A model generated the notes under the pieces. The model had not been told where the DNA came from, did no database searches, and was given only the letters and a program-made list of their open reading frames with translations. The position numbers and the translations under genes were made by a program. DNA of 16,382 nt from Bdellovibrionaceae bacterium UBA2466 (GTDB lineage Bacteria; Bdellovibrionota; FAC87; UBA2466), in contig DDPO01000138.1 in the NCBI GenBank assembly GCA_002342225.1, positions 1 through 16,382 of the forward strand, in the 5' to 3' direction. Shown here piece after piece: positions 7,630 to 14,639 of this stretch; within the stretch, counting starts at the first letter, position 1, and each line of letters begins with the position of its first letter.

Positions 7630-7897
7630 AGTCTTTTTTAACAGTTGACTACTATTTAATCACTTAAAAGTTTCTTTTATTAATCCTGAGACATTTCCAA
7701 CACCTACGTATTTCCACAATTTGACGATGGCATAAAAGAGGTCGAAGCGAGAACACGTTTAGAAATCATGAACCTTCGATTAATTTAAAAAACACAATAA
7801 TTTTAATTGTTTATATTGCGTGGCTCTGGGCACAAAACTTGAACATTTGGATATGGCTGAGAGGTTTTGCCTCTGCTGTACCGGTTTTAAGGGGACC
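7630..7897. other. AT-rich intergenic region upstream of ispE and of a small membrane protein gene
   Basis: These 268 bases separate divergent genes and should contain both their promoters. A TATATT at 7812-7817 could be a -10 for the rightward gene, but there is no good -35 at the matching distance. A short open frame without a normal start runs 7690-7788. No tRNA cloverleaf, riboswitch or strong hairpin was seen. Confidence 0.4.
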
Positions 7898-8170
7898 ATG
7901 AGAAACAGGCTTCAATATCTTTACAGTATTTCAGTTTTTCTGGGAGTATTGGTTACTGCCTATTTGATGATGGATAATAGTTTCAATGCTCGCATTCCTT
8001 ATCGTCCAATAAACTCACCCCAATTGGTTATGGAAGCCAATTTAAATCCAGGCCTGGATTCTCTTTTCGAAGTCGAAAAGGGTTTGGGAAAAATGGACGA
8101 AGGCAAACCCAAACAGAAACGGATTCCTAGTCATATGAATCCGTTAAAAGCCCCCTCCATTTCACAATAA
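7898..8170 (+). CDS. Small single-pass membrane protein of unknown function
   Basis: This 90 aa protein has a short basic N-terminus (MRNR), one hydrophobic segment at about residues 8-24 and a polar tail with a basic, Pro-rich end. This suggests inner membrane anchoring with a periplasmic tail. The frame opens at GTG 7820. I prefer ATG at 7898, which has AAGGGG at 7889-7894 at a normal distance and puts the hydrophobic segment at the start. I recognise no family. It is 52 nt upstream of the lpxH-like gene on the same strand, so the two may be co-transcribed. Coding status rests on the ribosome binding site and the membrane segment. Confidence 0.55.
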   Translation: MRNRLQYLYSISVFLGVLVTAYLMMDNSFNARIPYRPINSPQLVMEANLNPGLDSLFEVEKGLGKMDEGKPKQKRIPSHMNPLKAPSISQ

Positions 8171-8222
8171 TTGGCCCAAGTCGTCTTTTACATGAGACAG
8201 TTTCGTGCTACGAGTTTAAAGC

Positions 8223-8957
8223 ATGAAGGCTATTTTTCTTTCGGATATACATCTTCAAGACGCTCACAGCGAAAAAACACAAGCCGTTTTAAGTTTTCTC
8301 AACGAAAAATCAGCCCAATTTCCTCATGTGTTTATTTTAGGTGATCTTTTTGATGTGTGGCCCGGAACATCCAACTTTTTAGTTTCGACTTTCAAGCCTG
8401 TGATGGAAGTGTTTAAAGCGCTGGTTCAGAAAGGTTGTCAGTTACATTACATCGAGGGAAATCATGATTTTAGGTTGGGAAAATATTTTGAGAGCGAGTT
8501 GGGAGTAAAGGTTTACACCGATTCCTACGAATTTGTTTCGAATAACAAAAAAATATTTTTGACTCATGGGGATCTGGGAAATCCAGAAGAAAAATCGTAT
8601 CGAGTGTTGAGGAAACTATTACGTGCTGAATGGCTTCATTGGATGATTAAACCAGTGCCCAAAAAATGGGTTTATTTGCTGGGACAAAAAACCTCACAGG
8701 CTAGCCGAGGCTACCAAACCATGACTGAGGACAAGAAAAATTGTGTTCGAGACATTTATAGAACTACAGCAACTCAACTTTTTACCCAAGGCTATGATGT
8801 TGTGGTGATGGGGCACACACATATTCCAGACGACTTCGTCGCAGAAGTAGGAAACCGAAAATGTAGATATCTTAATACGGGTGATTGGGTAAAAAATTTC
8901 ACCTACCTTGAGTTTGATGGAATTGAGTTCTATACTAAAAGGCACAGCATCGGATAA
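8223..8957 (+). CDS. LpxH-like UDP-2,3-diacylglucosamine diphosphatase (calcineurin-fold)
   Basis: This 244 aa metallophosphoesterase has all five metal-binding motifs: DIH (8-10), GDLFD (40-44), GNHDF (79-83), HGD (115-117) and GHTH (197-200), followed by LNTGDWV (217-223). Length and motif spacing match LpxH, which cleaves UDP-2,3-diacylglucosamine to lipid X and UMP at the inner membrane. E. coli LpxH has GNRD where this protein has GNHD, the form usual in general calcineurin-type enzymes and in LpxH2-like relatives. Substrate specificity is therefore less certain. Nearby lpxB, lpxK and an LpxL-type gene support a lipid A role. ATG 8223 has only a weak AAAG upstream. The symbol is left blank because of the subfamily doubt. 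Confidence 0.85.
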   Translation: MKAIFLSDIHLQDAHSEKTQAVLSFLNEKSAQFPHVFILGDLFDVWPGTSNFLVSTFKPVMEVFKALVQKGCQLHYIEGNHDFRLGKYFESELGVKVYTDSYEFVSNNKKIFLTHGDLGNPEEKSYRVLRKLLRAEWLHWMIKPVPKKWVYLLGQKTSQASRGYQTMTEDKKNCVRDIYRTTATQLFTQGYDVVVMGHTHIPDDFVAEVGNRKCRYLNTGDWVKNFTYLEFDGIEFYTKRHSIG

Positions 8958-8989
8958 AATTAAAAAATTTACATCCAATTAGATAATTC

Positions 8990-10303
8990 ATGTTGAATAG
9001 CCTCTGTACAACTCAGCTTGAGTATTGGGACGAAGCGCCTCATGATTGGCAAAAGTTAATATCCCAGCAACTCCAAAACGGCCGTCACCAAATCCAAGTT
9101 CCTATTTTATGGGGAGTTCATGAGACCACTCCAGGAATGAGAGATTTCTCGAAGCAAAGCAAGTTAAGAATCGAGCGGCTTTTTTCTGCAGCACAGGCCT
9201 CGGGGGTCTCTATAAAACTTATCCTTGGTTTTCCACCTCACCCCCTTACATTTCCAGATTGGGTCAAAGAAACAGAAAGGTTTGAATGGGTGCCTCGGGC
9301 CATTTGGCGTGGAGAACCGCCCTATTTTTCAATGTCAAAAGTTCCGTCTCCTCGCTCCCAAAAACTAAAAGCTCATTTTTTTTCATTTCTCGAAGAGCTC
9401 ACATCAATTGCGTCTCTCTACTTATCACCCGGTGGACCCATCAATGAAGTTGAATTCTGTTTGCACCCGGTGCAGTTTTCTCAAGCCATTTGTGATGGAC
9501 CTGAATATGTAAATTATCTCCAGCGTCGTTACCCCGATGTATCTACTTTTAATAAGCGATTTCAAACCTTGTTTAAGACTCTGAGCTCGCTAGCCACACC
9601 AACGGGGTCTAAACTTGCAGAGAGCAAACGCCCTTGGATGTTTGCGTTCGATTATGCATGGGTTAGAGAGCAAATCGTAATAGAATATTTTAGGGATCTT
9701 TTGGATTGTAAAATCCCAGAGAACATAAAAAAAATAATAAAGCTAAACACCGATTCTCCTAACGCACTCAATAGAGGCAATGAAGCTGCTGTTGTTTATT
9801 TCGAAAGTACATTAATCCAAATGGATCAATTCAACGGTATGAGTCCTCTCATGATAGGAGGCCAGACTTCGCCCTCTGCGGTTCAAGCCTTTCAATGGGC
9901 TCAGCTTGTTTCAGAGTCTTGTCAAGAAAGTGGTCTAGACTTACTCCCATTATCATTGCAGACAAAGACTTCAACCTCTTCCTATACGAGGGGAATGGTG
10001 TTTTGTGGTAAATACCTCGCAAAAAGTTCTTGCGAAGAGCTTCAAACAAAATTGTCTGTGGGAGCAAGTCTCTTCTTCCCAATGGGGTTACCCCAATTTG
10101 ATGAAAATTTAGAATCAACTGAATTTGCACAAGTTGGCTCAAAGAAAGTGGTGGTTTTGGGGGGTGTAGAATGGTTTTGTGCCCGTAAAGGTGAAGGGCA
10201 AATATTCTTTCCCATACAGAGCAATGCCTTTTCTTGTCCAGATTTGGTGCGGGATTGGATTAAAAATTTTGGACAATTGGAGCTACAAATCAATAATGGC
10301 TAG
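8990..10303 (+). CDS. Divergent glycoside-hydrolase-like protein (possible GH42/GH14-type barrel)
   Basis: I do not recognise this 437 aa protein with certainty. Residues 38-54 (IL, then WGVHETTPGMRDFS), the helix to about 68 and ISIK-type strand before GFPPHPLTFPDWV (80-92) resemble the first repeats of GH42/GH14 TIM barrels. PEYVNYLQRRYPDVSTFNKRF (171-191) resembles the GH42 helix before the catalytic face. At the strand where such enzymes carry the acid/base glutamate I see VEFCLHPVQF (154-163) with no matching NE or GE pair. It may therefore be inactive or differently specialised. There is no signal peptide, so it is probably cytoplasmic. ATG 8990 has no clear Shine-Dalgarno sequence. It overlaps the next gene by 8 nt. 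Confidence 0.6.
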   Translation: MLNSLCTTQLEYWDEAPHDWQKLISQQLQNGRHQIQVPILWGVHETTPGMRDFSKQSKLRIERLFSAAQASGVSIKLILGFPPHPLTFPDWVKETERFEWVPRAIWRGEPPYFSMSKVPSPRSQKLKAHFFSFLEELTSIASLYLSPGGPINEVEFCLHPVQFSQAICDGPEYVNYLQRRYPDVSTFNKRFQTLFKTLSSLATPTGSKLAESKRPWMFAFDYAWVREQIVIEYFRDLLDCKIPENIKKIIKLNTDSPNALNRGNEAAVVYFESTLIQMDQFNGMSPLMIGGQTSPSAVQAFQWAQLVSESCQESGLDLLPLSLQTKTSTSSYTRGMVFCGKYLAKSSCEELQTKLSVGASLFFPMGLPQFDENLESTEFAQVGSKKVVVLGGVEWFCARKGEGQIFFPIQSNAFSCPDLVRDWIKNFGQLELQINNG

Positions 10304-11072
10304 GCTATCTAAATACTTCACTCCAGTGATCCAGAGCTCCGATCGGAAGTTGTTCAATGAAATTCTTGGGCTTAATGCGATTGATTTGTCTGTAATTGAG
10401 CAATTAGAGGGGCGAATAATCAACCTGCAGAATTGGACGAATGGAAAGTCCACGGTGATAATCACAAACCCCGGAAACATGACTAATGTTAATAGTAACG
10501 AGATCCCAAAATCCCGTTCAATCACTGTTGAACATCGTGAGTTAGTAACTGAGGACAAAAGTGGCCCCACCAAATCAGGTTTTATCGGGAAGCTTTTGCC
10601 CTACCCTTACTCTTTGGTCTTTGATCAGGGAGAAACCAATTTCAATTTGCGGTACTCTCCCACTGATTTTTCAGATTCCTTAAAAGAGATTCATGACTTA
10701 ATAAGACAACTCGAGGCTAGGATGGCCGACTTTGAGTTGAGTGTTCTGTGGGCTAAAAGAGCAGAAAAAGCCATTCCCCTGTTGTTTCACTTCGTTCGTA
10801 AGGAACTAATTAGGGTGGGTACTTTACCGACTCTTTATATACTTGCCGAAGATTTTAAGGGCGGGCTTCTTACCCCAAGCAAACTGCGCCAGTTTTTTGG
10901 AACCCAAGCCGCATTTTTTGAACTCAATTTGGATTTTTCACAACACCTGTCCTGTCCTCTACAGCAAATAAAAGCTTCTATTAACCGATGCTTAACTAAC
11001 CCACAGTCCCGCGTGATAGGGGAGTCTATTAGTGCCCCAGAATCGTATTTCGAGCCTGATTTGGGGTTGTAA
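10296..11072 (+). CDS. Hypothetical protein coupled to the upstream hydrolase-like gene
   Basis: This 258 aa protein matches no family I know. It has no signal peptide or membrane segment. An amphipathic, probably coiled helix lies at about residues 129-150 (SLKEIHDLIRQLEARMADFE), followed by an alpha/beta-looking second half. A longer frame begins at 10179 within the upstream gene. I chose ATG 10296, which overlaps the upstream stop by 8 nt and has TTGGAG at 10268-10282 as a possible distant ribosome binding site. The overlap implies coupled expression with the glycoside-hydrolase-like protein, hence possibly a shared function or complex. Function unknown. Confidence 0.75.
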   Translation: MARLSKYFTPVIQSSDRKLFNEILGLNAIDLSVIEQLEGRIINLQNWTNGKSTVIITNPGNMTNVNSNEIPKSRSITVEHRELVTEDKSGPTKSGFIGKLLPYPYSLVFDQGETNFNLRYSPTDFSDSLKEIHDLIRQLEARMADFELSVLWAKRAEKAIPLLFHFVRKELIRVGTLPTLYILAEDFKGGLLTPSKLRQFFGTQAAFFELNLDFSQHLSCPLQQIKASINRCLTNPQSRVIGESISAPESYFEPDLGL

Positions 11073-11093
11073 AAAATCACTAAGCCTGATAAT
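11067..11093 (+). promoter_or_regulatory. Candidate sigma-70-type promoter for the rpsF operon
   Basis: TTGTAA (11067-11072) and GATAAT (11088-11093) are separated by 15 nt, short of the ideal 17. The -10 matches 5 of 6 consensus bases and the -35 matches 4 of 6. It would give a leader of about 80 nt ahead of rpsF that includes the hairpin at 11143-11157. Confidence 0.35.
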
Positions 11094-11137
11094 CGATAAC
11101 CAGCAGTGTCATCCTTGCTCCAATTTTGTATTTGGGG

Positions 11138-11170
11138 CCTGGGGCTCATGGTGAGCCACTGACCGAGAGG
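11138..11170 (+). promoter_or_regulatory. rpsF leader hairpin, possible S6:S18 autoregulatory element
   Basis: GGCTCA (11143-11148), loop TGG, TGAGCC (11152-11157) form a perfect 6-bp stem. A weak outer pairing CCT (11138-11140) with AGG (11168-11170) would close an internal loop that contains CCG at 11163-11165, just ahead of the rpsF ribosome binding site. Known S6:S18 leaders in other phyla combine a stem with a conserved CCG near the rpsF start. The hairpin is certain; the regulatory role is inference. Confidence 0.45.
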
Positions 11171-11177
11171 AGAAAAA

Positions 11178-11582
11178 ATGTCATATCCTAGTTCCTATAT
11201 CTATGAAACTGTCTACATCGTAAGACCTGGTGTCTCCGATGGGGATGTTCAAAATATCCATCAGAAAATTGATGCAGTTATTGCCAAATTTCAGGGAACT
11301 CTTAAGCACCGCGAAGATGCGGGTATCAAAGAGATGGCCTATGAAATTAAAGATGAGCGTTCAGGCCGCTACACCACCATCGTTTACAATGGTAAACCGG
11401 GAGTTGTAGAGGAAATTGAACGTCACTTCAGAATTTCTGATGATGTGATTCGATTTTTAACAGTCGCTCAAACTCCTGAGTATGATTTTGCCAAAGTGAA
11501 ACAACAAATCGCTATGGCAGAAGAAGAGCAAAAGAAAAATCGTGAGTTTAAAGAGCAAAAAAAACGAGAAAGAATGCAATAG
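11178..11582 (+). CDS. rpsF: 30S ribosomal protein S6
   Basis: S6 binds 16S rRNA as a heterodimer with S18 in the platform of the small subunit. The 134 aa protein has the S6 beginning YETVYIVRPG (9-18), the central GIKEMAYEIKDERSGRYTTIVY (49-70) and the VIRFLTV strand (90-96). It ends in a charged Glu/Lys/Arg-rich tail common in this family. ATG 11178 follows GAGAGGAG by a normal distance. It is the first gene of rpsF - OB-fold gene - rpsR - DUF2232 - rplI. Firm. Confidence 0.97.
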   Translation: MSYPSSYIYETVYIVRPGVSDGDVQNIHQKIDAVIAKFQGTLKHREDAGIKEMAYEIKDERSGRYTTIVYNGKPGVVEEIERHFRISDDVIRFLTVAQTPEYDFAKVKQQIAMAEEEQKKNREFKEQKKRERMQ

Positions 11583-11606
11583 CGCTTTCTTCGAACGTGA
11601 CTAGTC

Positions 11607-11918
11607 TTGACTAAGGTTAAATTAAATAACGTCCACTTAGCAGGAAAGATTAGTCGTGTTGGGCAGTTGGCATATAGTCCTTCGGGTCTAGCCCTTCTGG
11701 AGTTTACTTTAGCAGTACCTCAAGAAGCCTATACGAAATCGTCGGTTGGTTACTATCAGGTGATGGTTTCGGATGGTCAGGCTGAGGAGCTCAAGGGAAA
11801 ATTAAAAATCGGAATGGAAGTTTCGATTCAAGGGAGATTGTTTCAGAGGTCATATACCAATAGGTCGGGCAATAAGGTCGAAGAAGTTAAAGTTATTTTA
11901 GAAAATTTAGGAGGATAA
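11607..11918 (+). CDS. PriB/SSB-like OB-fold single-strand DNA-binding protein
   Basis: This 103 aa protein sits between rpsF and rpsR, the place taken by priB in E. coli and ssb in Bacillus. It has the OB-fold pattern NVHLAGKISRVGQL (8-21), SPSGLALLEFTLAVP (24-38), YYQVMVSD (49-56) and GMEVSIQGRL (69-78). The length and the SPSG motif resemble E. coli PriB, a replication restart protein. It lacks the long acidic C-terminal tail of SSB. An upstream in-frame stop leaves TTG 11607 as the first possible start, with a poor ribosome binding site 24 nt after rpsF, so output may be low. PriB and a short SSB paralogue cannot be told apart here. Confidence 0.8.
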   Translation: MTKVKLNNVHLAGKISRVGQLAYSPSGLALLEFTLAVPQEAYTKSSVGYYQVMVSDGQAEELKGKLKIGMEVSIQGRLFQRSYTNRSGNKVEEVKVILENLGG

Positions 11919-11921
11919 ACA

Positions 11922-12227
11922 ATGAAAAGATTCGATAATAAAAACGGAGATCGTGGTCAAGACAGGGGAGATCGCTCAGATTTTGGCGATCGAGGCGGTG
12001 AAAAGCGAGGATTTCAAAAACGCAAGGGATGCCGTTTTTGTACTGAACCCGGCTTTATGATTGATTACAAAGACAAACCAACTCTAAGCTCGTTCATTAC
12101 TGAACGCGCCAAAATTGTTCCGCGAAGAATTTCTGGTCTGTGTGCAGCTCATCAACGTGATTTAACAATAGCTATTAAGCGCTCAAGACATTTGGCCTAC
12201 ATTCTTTACACTTCAGCCCAACTGTAG
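11922..12227 (+). CDS. rpsR: 30S ribosomal protein S18, zinc-binding type
   Basis: S18 pairs with S6 on 16S rRNA. The 101 aa protein has the core KGCRFC (35-40), IDYKD (47-51), RAKIVPRRISGLCAAHQRDL (62-81) and the C-terminal AIKRSRHLAYILYT. Cys37, Cys40, Cys74 and His77 make a plausible zinc site, so it is a C+ paralogue. The first 35 residues are a low-complexity DRG/RGG-like extension. ATG 11922 is preceded by a perfect AGGAGG (11909-11914) that overlaps the end of the upstream gene. Firm. Confidence 0.97.
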   Translation: MKRFDNKNGDRGQDRGDRSDFGDRGGEKRGFQKRKGCRFCTEPGFMIDYKDKPTLSSFITERAKIVPRRISGLCAAHQRDLTIAIKRSRHLAYILYTSAQL

Positions 12228-12234
12228 ATTGAAG

Positions 12235-13167
12235 ATGCGATTAGTAAACGACAAACAAGAGCCTATTGAAGTTAAGTCAGTCGATTTGCTGGCATTGGTT
12301 TCACAGATGTTCTTGGTAGCTTTGGGTATTGCCACTTGGGTGTTTTCGCCCATGACTATGGTTATGGCCCATTGTCGTTTTACAAATCCCTGGTCAAAAG
12401 TTGCCGGTATCGGTGGAGCCCTTTTGGCTCTCATCTTACTTGAAGTGCCACTGGCCCAAGTTGTTCTTGGGTTTGTTTTTGGTCTTTTTGTCGGCGATAG
12501 CTTTCAAAGACAAATTAAACCGATGCAACTTTTGTCTCAGGCTTTGATGGTGGGTTTAGGTACAGCCGTTGTAGAGCTAGTTTGGGGATCGGTTTCTCAA
12601 AACACCTCAATAGGTCTTTTTTGGACTTCTTGGGTTGGAGATTTGATTGAAAAACTAAAAGCAACCCAAACGTTTGAAGGTGCGATGAATTGGTCGTTGA
12701 TTAAGGATTTGGTCACTTTTGAGGGACCCTTTCTATATCTATCAGCGCTTTTGTTGTCGTCTTGGATAGCGCTCGGATCGGCTGCTCATTTTGGTTGGGT
12801 TAACGATGGTAAGAGTCCGTATTCTTCAGTCTCATTGAGAGAGCTGAGACTACCGCACTGGGTGAGACTTAGTTTTATCGTTTCGCTTGTAGCGACGATG
12901 TTGGTTAAATCTCAGTTCCAGTATCTCGCAGGTGGAATATTCCGTGTGCTGAGTGGGCTTATGTTCATTCAGGGCACGATTTGCTTATCTGTAGTCTTTT
13001 CTCAACGAGGAATAAGACGAGGAGTTCGGACTCTCGTTTATAGCGTCGCTATTTTATTGGGCTTTTATGCTTTGGTGGGTATGGGCATTATGAGTCCTTG
13101 GATTTTAAGAAAAAGAAGAGGGGTCTCACCACAGGCTCCTTTGAATCAATTGGAGGAACAAACATGA
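12235..13167 (+). CDS. DUF2232/YybS-like multi-pass membrane protein
   Basis: This roughly 310 aa integral membrane protein has about seven hydrophobic segments, for example near residues 18-38, 56-87 and 100-118, a pair around 160-185 and several in the last third. The stretch from LRLPHWVRLSF to LMFIQGTICLSVVF, a basic loop followed by a helix with an LQG-like motif, matches DUF2232. That family commonly sits between rpsR and rplI in several deltaproteobacterial-type genomes and Firmicutes. Function is unknown. TTG 12229 or ATG 12235 could start it; I chose ATG. Its stop overlaps the rplI start by 4 nt (ATGA). Confidence 0.8.
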   Translation: MRLVNDKQEPIEVKSVDLLALVSQMFLVALGIATWVFSPMTMVMAHCRFTNPWSKVAGIGGALLALILLEVPLAQVVLGFVFGLFVGDSFQRQIKPMQLLSQALMVGLGTAVVELVWGSVSQNTSIGLFWTSWVGDLIEKLKATQTFEGAMNWSLIKDLVTFEGPFLYLSALLLSSWIALGSAAHFGWVNDGKSPYSSVSLRELRLPHWVRLSFIVSLVATMLVKSQFQYLAGGIFRVLSGLMFIQGTICLSVVFSQRGIRRGVRTLVYSVAILLGFYALVGMGIMSPWILRKRRGVSPQAPLNQLEEQT

Positions 13168-13607
13168 AAGTTATTTTAAGAGAGGATATGAGCAATTTAG
13201 GCTCAGCAGGTACGATTGTAAACGTAGCCCCTGGTTACGCTAGAAATTATTTGCTGCCCAGAAATTTGGCGATTCCAGCCACGGGAAATAATTTGAAGGA
13301 ATTCGAGCATGAAAAGCGTCTAATGGAGACAAAGCGTGCGAAGAGATTGAAAGAGGCTGAAGGCGTAAAAGCTAAGCTTGAGAAGATCTCTTGCTCGATT
13401 GCGAAAAAAGTCGGAGAGAACGACAAACTTTTTGGCTCAGTGACAACCCAAGATATCGAGAAAGCATTCAGCAATGAGGGTTTTACTCTCGACAAAAGAG
13501 ATATTCTTTTGGCAGAGCCGATCAAAGCTTTGGGAGTCTACACTGTACCCATTCGTGTGTTTGAAGAAGTGATTGCAAACACCAAAGTGTGGGTTGTTAA
13601 AGAGTAG
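13164..13607 (+). CDS. rplI: 50S ribosomal protein L9
   Basis: L9 binds 23S rRNA through its N-terminal domain. The 147 aa protein has the classic MKVILREDMSNLGSAGTIV start, the signature GYARNYLLPRNLAIPAT (residues 24-40), a long charged connecting helix (about 41-75) and the C-terminal domain with KLFGSVTTQDI and the VWVV end. The frame opens further upstream at 13098, but ATG 13164 fits the family and has TGGAGGA at 13151-13157. The terminator at 13634-13668 ends the operon. Confidence 0.97.
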   Translation: MKVILREDMSNLGSAGTIVNVAPGYARNYLLPRNLAIPATGNNLKEFEHEKRLMETKRAKRLKEAEGVKAKLEKISCSIAKKVGENDKLFGSVTTQDIEKAFSNEGFTLDKRDILLAEPIKALGVYTVPIRVFEEVIANTKVWVVKE

Positions 13608-13633
13608 GCCTTAAAGCGAATATTGATTTTAAG

Positions 13634-13668
13634 GGCTCTGCGTTTTGAAAAGGCGCAGGGCCTTTTTT
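13634..13668 (+). terminator. Intrinsic terminator of the rpsF-rplI operon
   Basis: GGCTCTGCG (13634-13642) pairs with CGCAGGGCC (13654-13662) in a 9-bp GC-rich stem with one G-U pair, followed directly by six T. It lies 27 nt after the rplI stop. It has no T tract on the other strand, so it should act mainly on the ribosomal operon. Confidence 0.93.
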
Positions 13669-13707
13669 CTGCCTTCGATATATGTCAATTGCACTTAGCT
13701 TTTCTAA

Positions 13708-14571
13708 TCAAGAGCGGTTTTTTGGGTTTTGAGTTAAGGGAAACAAATAAAGACCAGCGTAGTAAACATCATCCGTATTTTTATCTAGTCCATATTTTCT
13801 GTTGAGTTTCTTTCTGAACTCTTTAATTTCCTCTTTTAGTTCTTTTACCTTGTGGTTTGGGACAGAGACAATCAGTCCAGAAAGCTCTCGTTTTTCTATT
13901 GGAACCGAAAAAATGGAATTGATTGCTTTTCGAAGATAGGTTCTGTGAAGACTTCGAAGCACATGGGAGGGCACTTCATCTGAACTAGTCAAAAGAGGTT
14001 CATGCTGTTCTAAAAAACCATCTTTGTTCCGTACTAAAATTTCTAATCGGATTAGTAACTCAAGACTTTCTTTTGCTTGGGCTTCAGTGATTTTTCCACC
14101 TAATCTTTCTGATATCCACTTAGGATCCTCGACAAAGTCTTTTAGATTAATCAACTCTCTTACAACTCCGTGATGCCAATCAAGAAGAAACTTTATCTTG
14201 TCGGCCTTAAGGGGGGATGGTGTTCTCTGCTTTTCTTGGTATTTTAGAAGCGATCTTAAGTGAACTTCTTTGCTGTCAGGATCTGATACTTCTTGATACA
14301 TGACGAGTTCTCTAAAGTACTTTTCCTCGTCTTTGGACAAACCAAGACCTCGAGCAAATTGGAACAAAGTCCGATCGGTGATCCTTCTTTTCCCGTCTAC
14401 GACGAGTTTGAGATAATTAGGGGACCCTAATTTAGCTTTTCTTGCAAATAATCGATAGCTGTAAGCGGGGTTTCTGTTTTTGTGAAATAGGTAATAGTCT
14501 TGTAGAAACTCGCGGTAATCAAAGTAATCAAACAGATTGGGAAGCGACTGATTTTTTATCTGTTCTCCCAT
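13708..14571 (-). CDS. TIGR02147/DUF4423-type putative regulator
   Basis: This 287 aa protein matches the TIGR02147 (DUF4423) pattern known mostly from Fibrobacter and Bdellovibrio-type genomes. It begins with FDYFDYREFLQDYY (14-27). A helix-turn-helix-like segment follows at about 38-76 (YSYRLFARKAKL ... ITDRTLFQFARGLGL) and then KDEEKYFRELV (80-90). It ends with the typical VYYAGLYLFPLT. The HTH resembles XRE-type domains, so DNA binding is likely but targets are unknown. ATG 14571 has AAGAGG upstream. An inverted repeat lies at 14594-14615 ahead of the start. The upstream FAD oxidoreductase gene is 68 nt away on the same strand. Confidence 0.8.
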   Translation of the reverse strand: MGEQIKNQSLPNLFDYFDYREFLQDYYLFHKNRNPAYSYRLFARKAKLGSPNYLKLVVDGKRRITDRTLFQFARGLGLSKDEEKYFRELVMYQEVSDPDSKEVHLRSLLKYQEKQRTPSPLKADKIKFLLDWHHGVVRELINLKDFVEDPKWISERLGGKITEAQAKESLELLIRLEILVRNKDGFLEQHEPLLTSSDEVPSHVLRSLHRTYLRKAINSIFSVPIEKRELSGLIVSVPNHKVKELKEEIKEFRKKLNRKYGLDKNTDDVYYAGLYLFPLTQNPKNRS

Positions 14572-14593
14572 TGAAACCTCTTACTACTAGGTC

Positions 14594-14615
14594 ATACCCG
14601 GTTCTTTATGGGTAT
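14594..14615. promoter_or_regulatory. Inverted repeat ahead of the TIGR02147-type gene
   Basis: ATACCC (14594-14599) and GGGTAT (14610-14615) form a perfect 6-bp inverted repeat with a 10-nt spacer, 23 nt before the start codon on the minus strand. No T tract follows on either strand, which makes an operator more likely than a terminator. Significance cannot be judged from one copy. Confidence 0.3.
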
Positions 14616-14639
14616 TCAACCCCACTTCCCTTCGAGGGC

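Noticed and set aside
7721..7726. TTGACG as a -35 element
   Set aside because: No reasonable -10 lies 16-18 nt downstream.
7820..7897. Longer GTG-started version of the small membrane protein, and a TPP-like CTGAGA in the same stretch
   Set aside because: ATG 7898 has a better ribosome binding site and membrane topology. The CTGAGA lacks the other conserved TPP riboswitch elements.
10179..10295. Extended N-terminus of the hypothetical protein at 10296
   Set aside because: It would overlap the upstream gene by 125 nt. The ATG at 10296 gives an 8-nt overlap typical of coupled genes.
13098..13163. Extended N-terminus of L9
   Set aside because: L9 proteins begin MKVIL, and ATG 13164 has a strong ribosome binding site.
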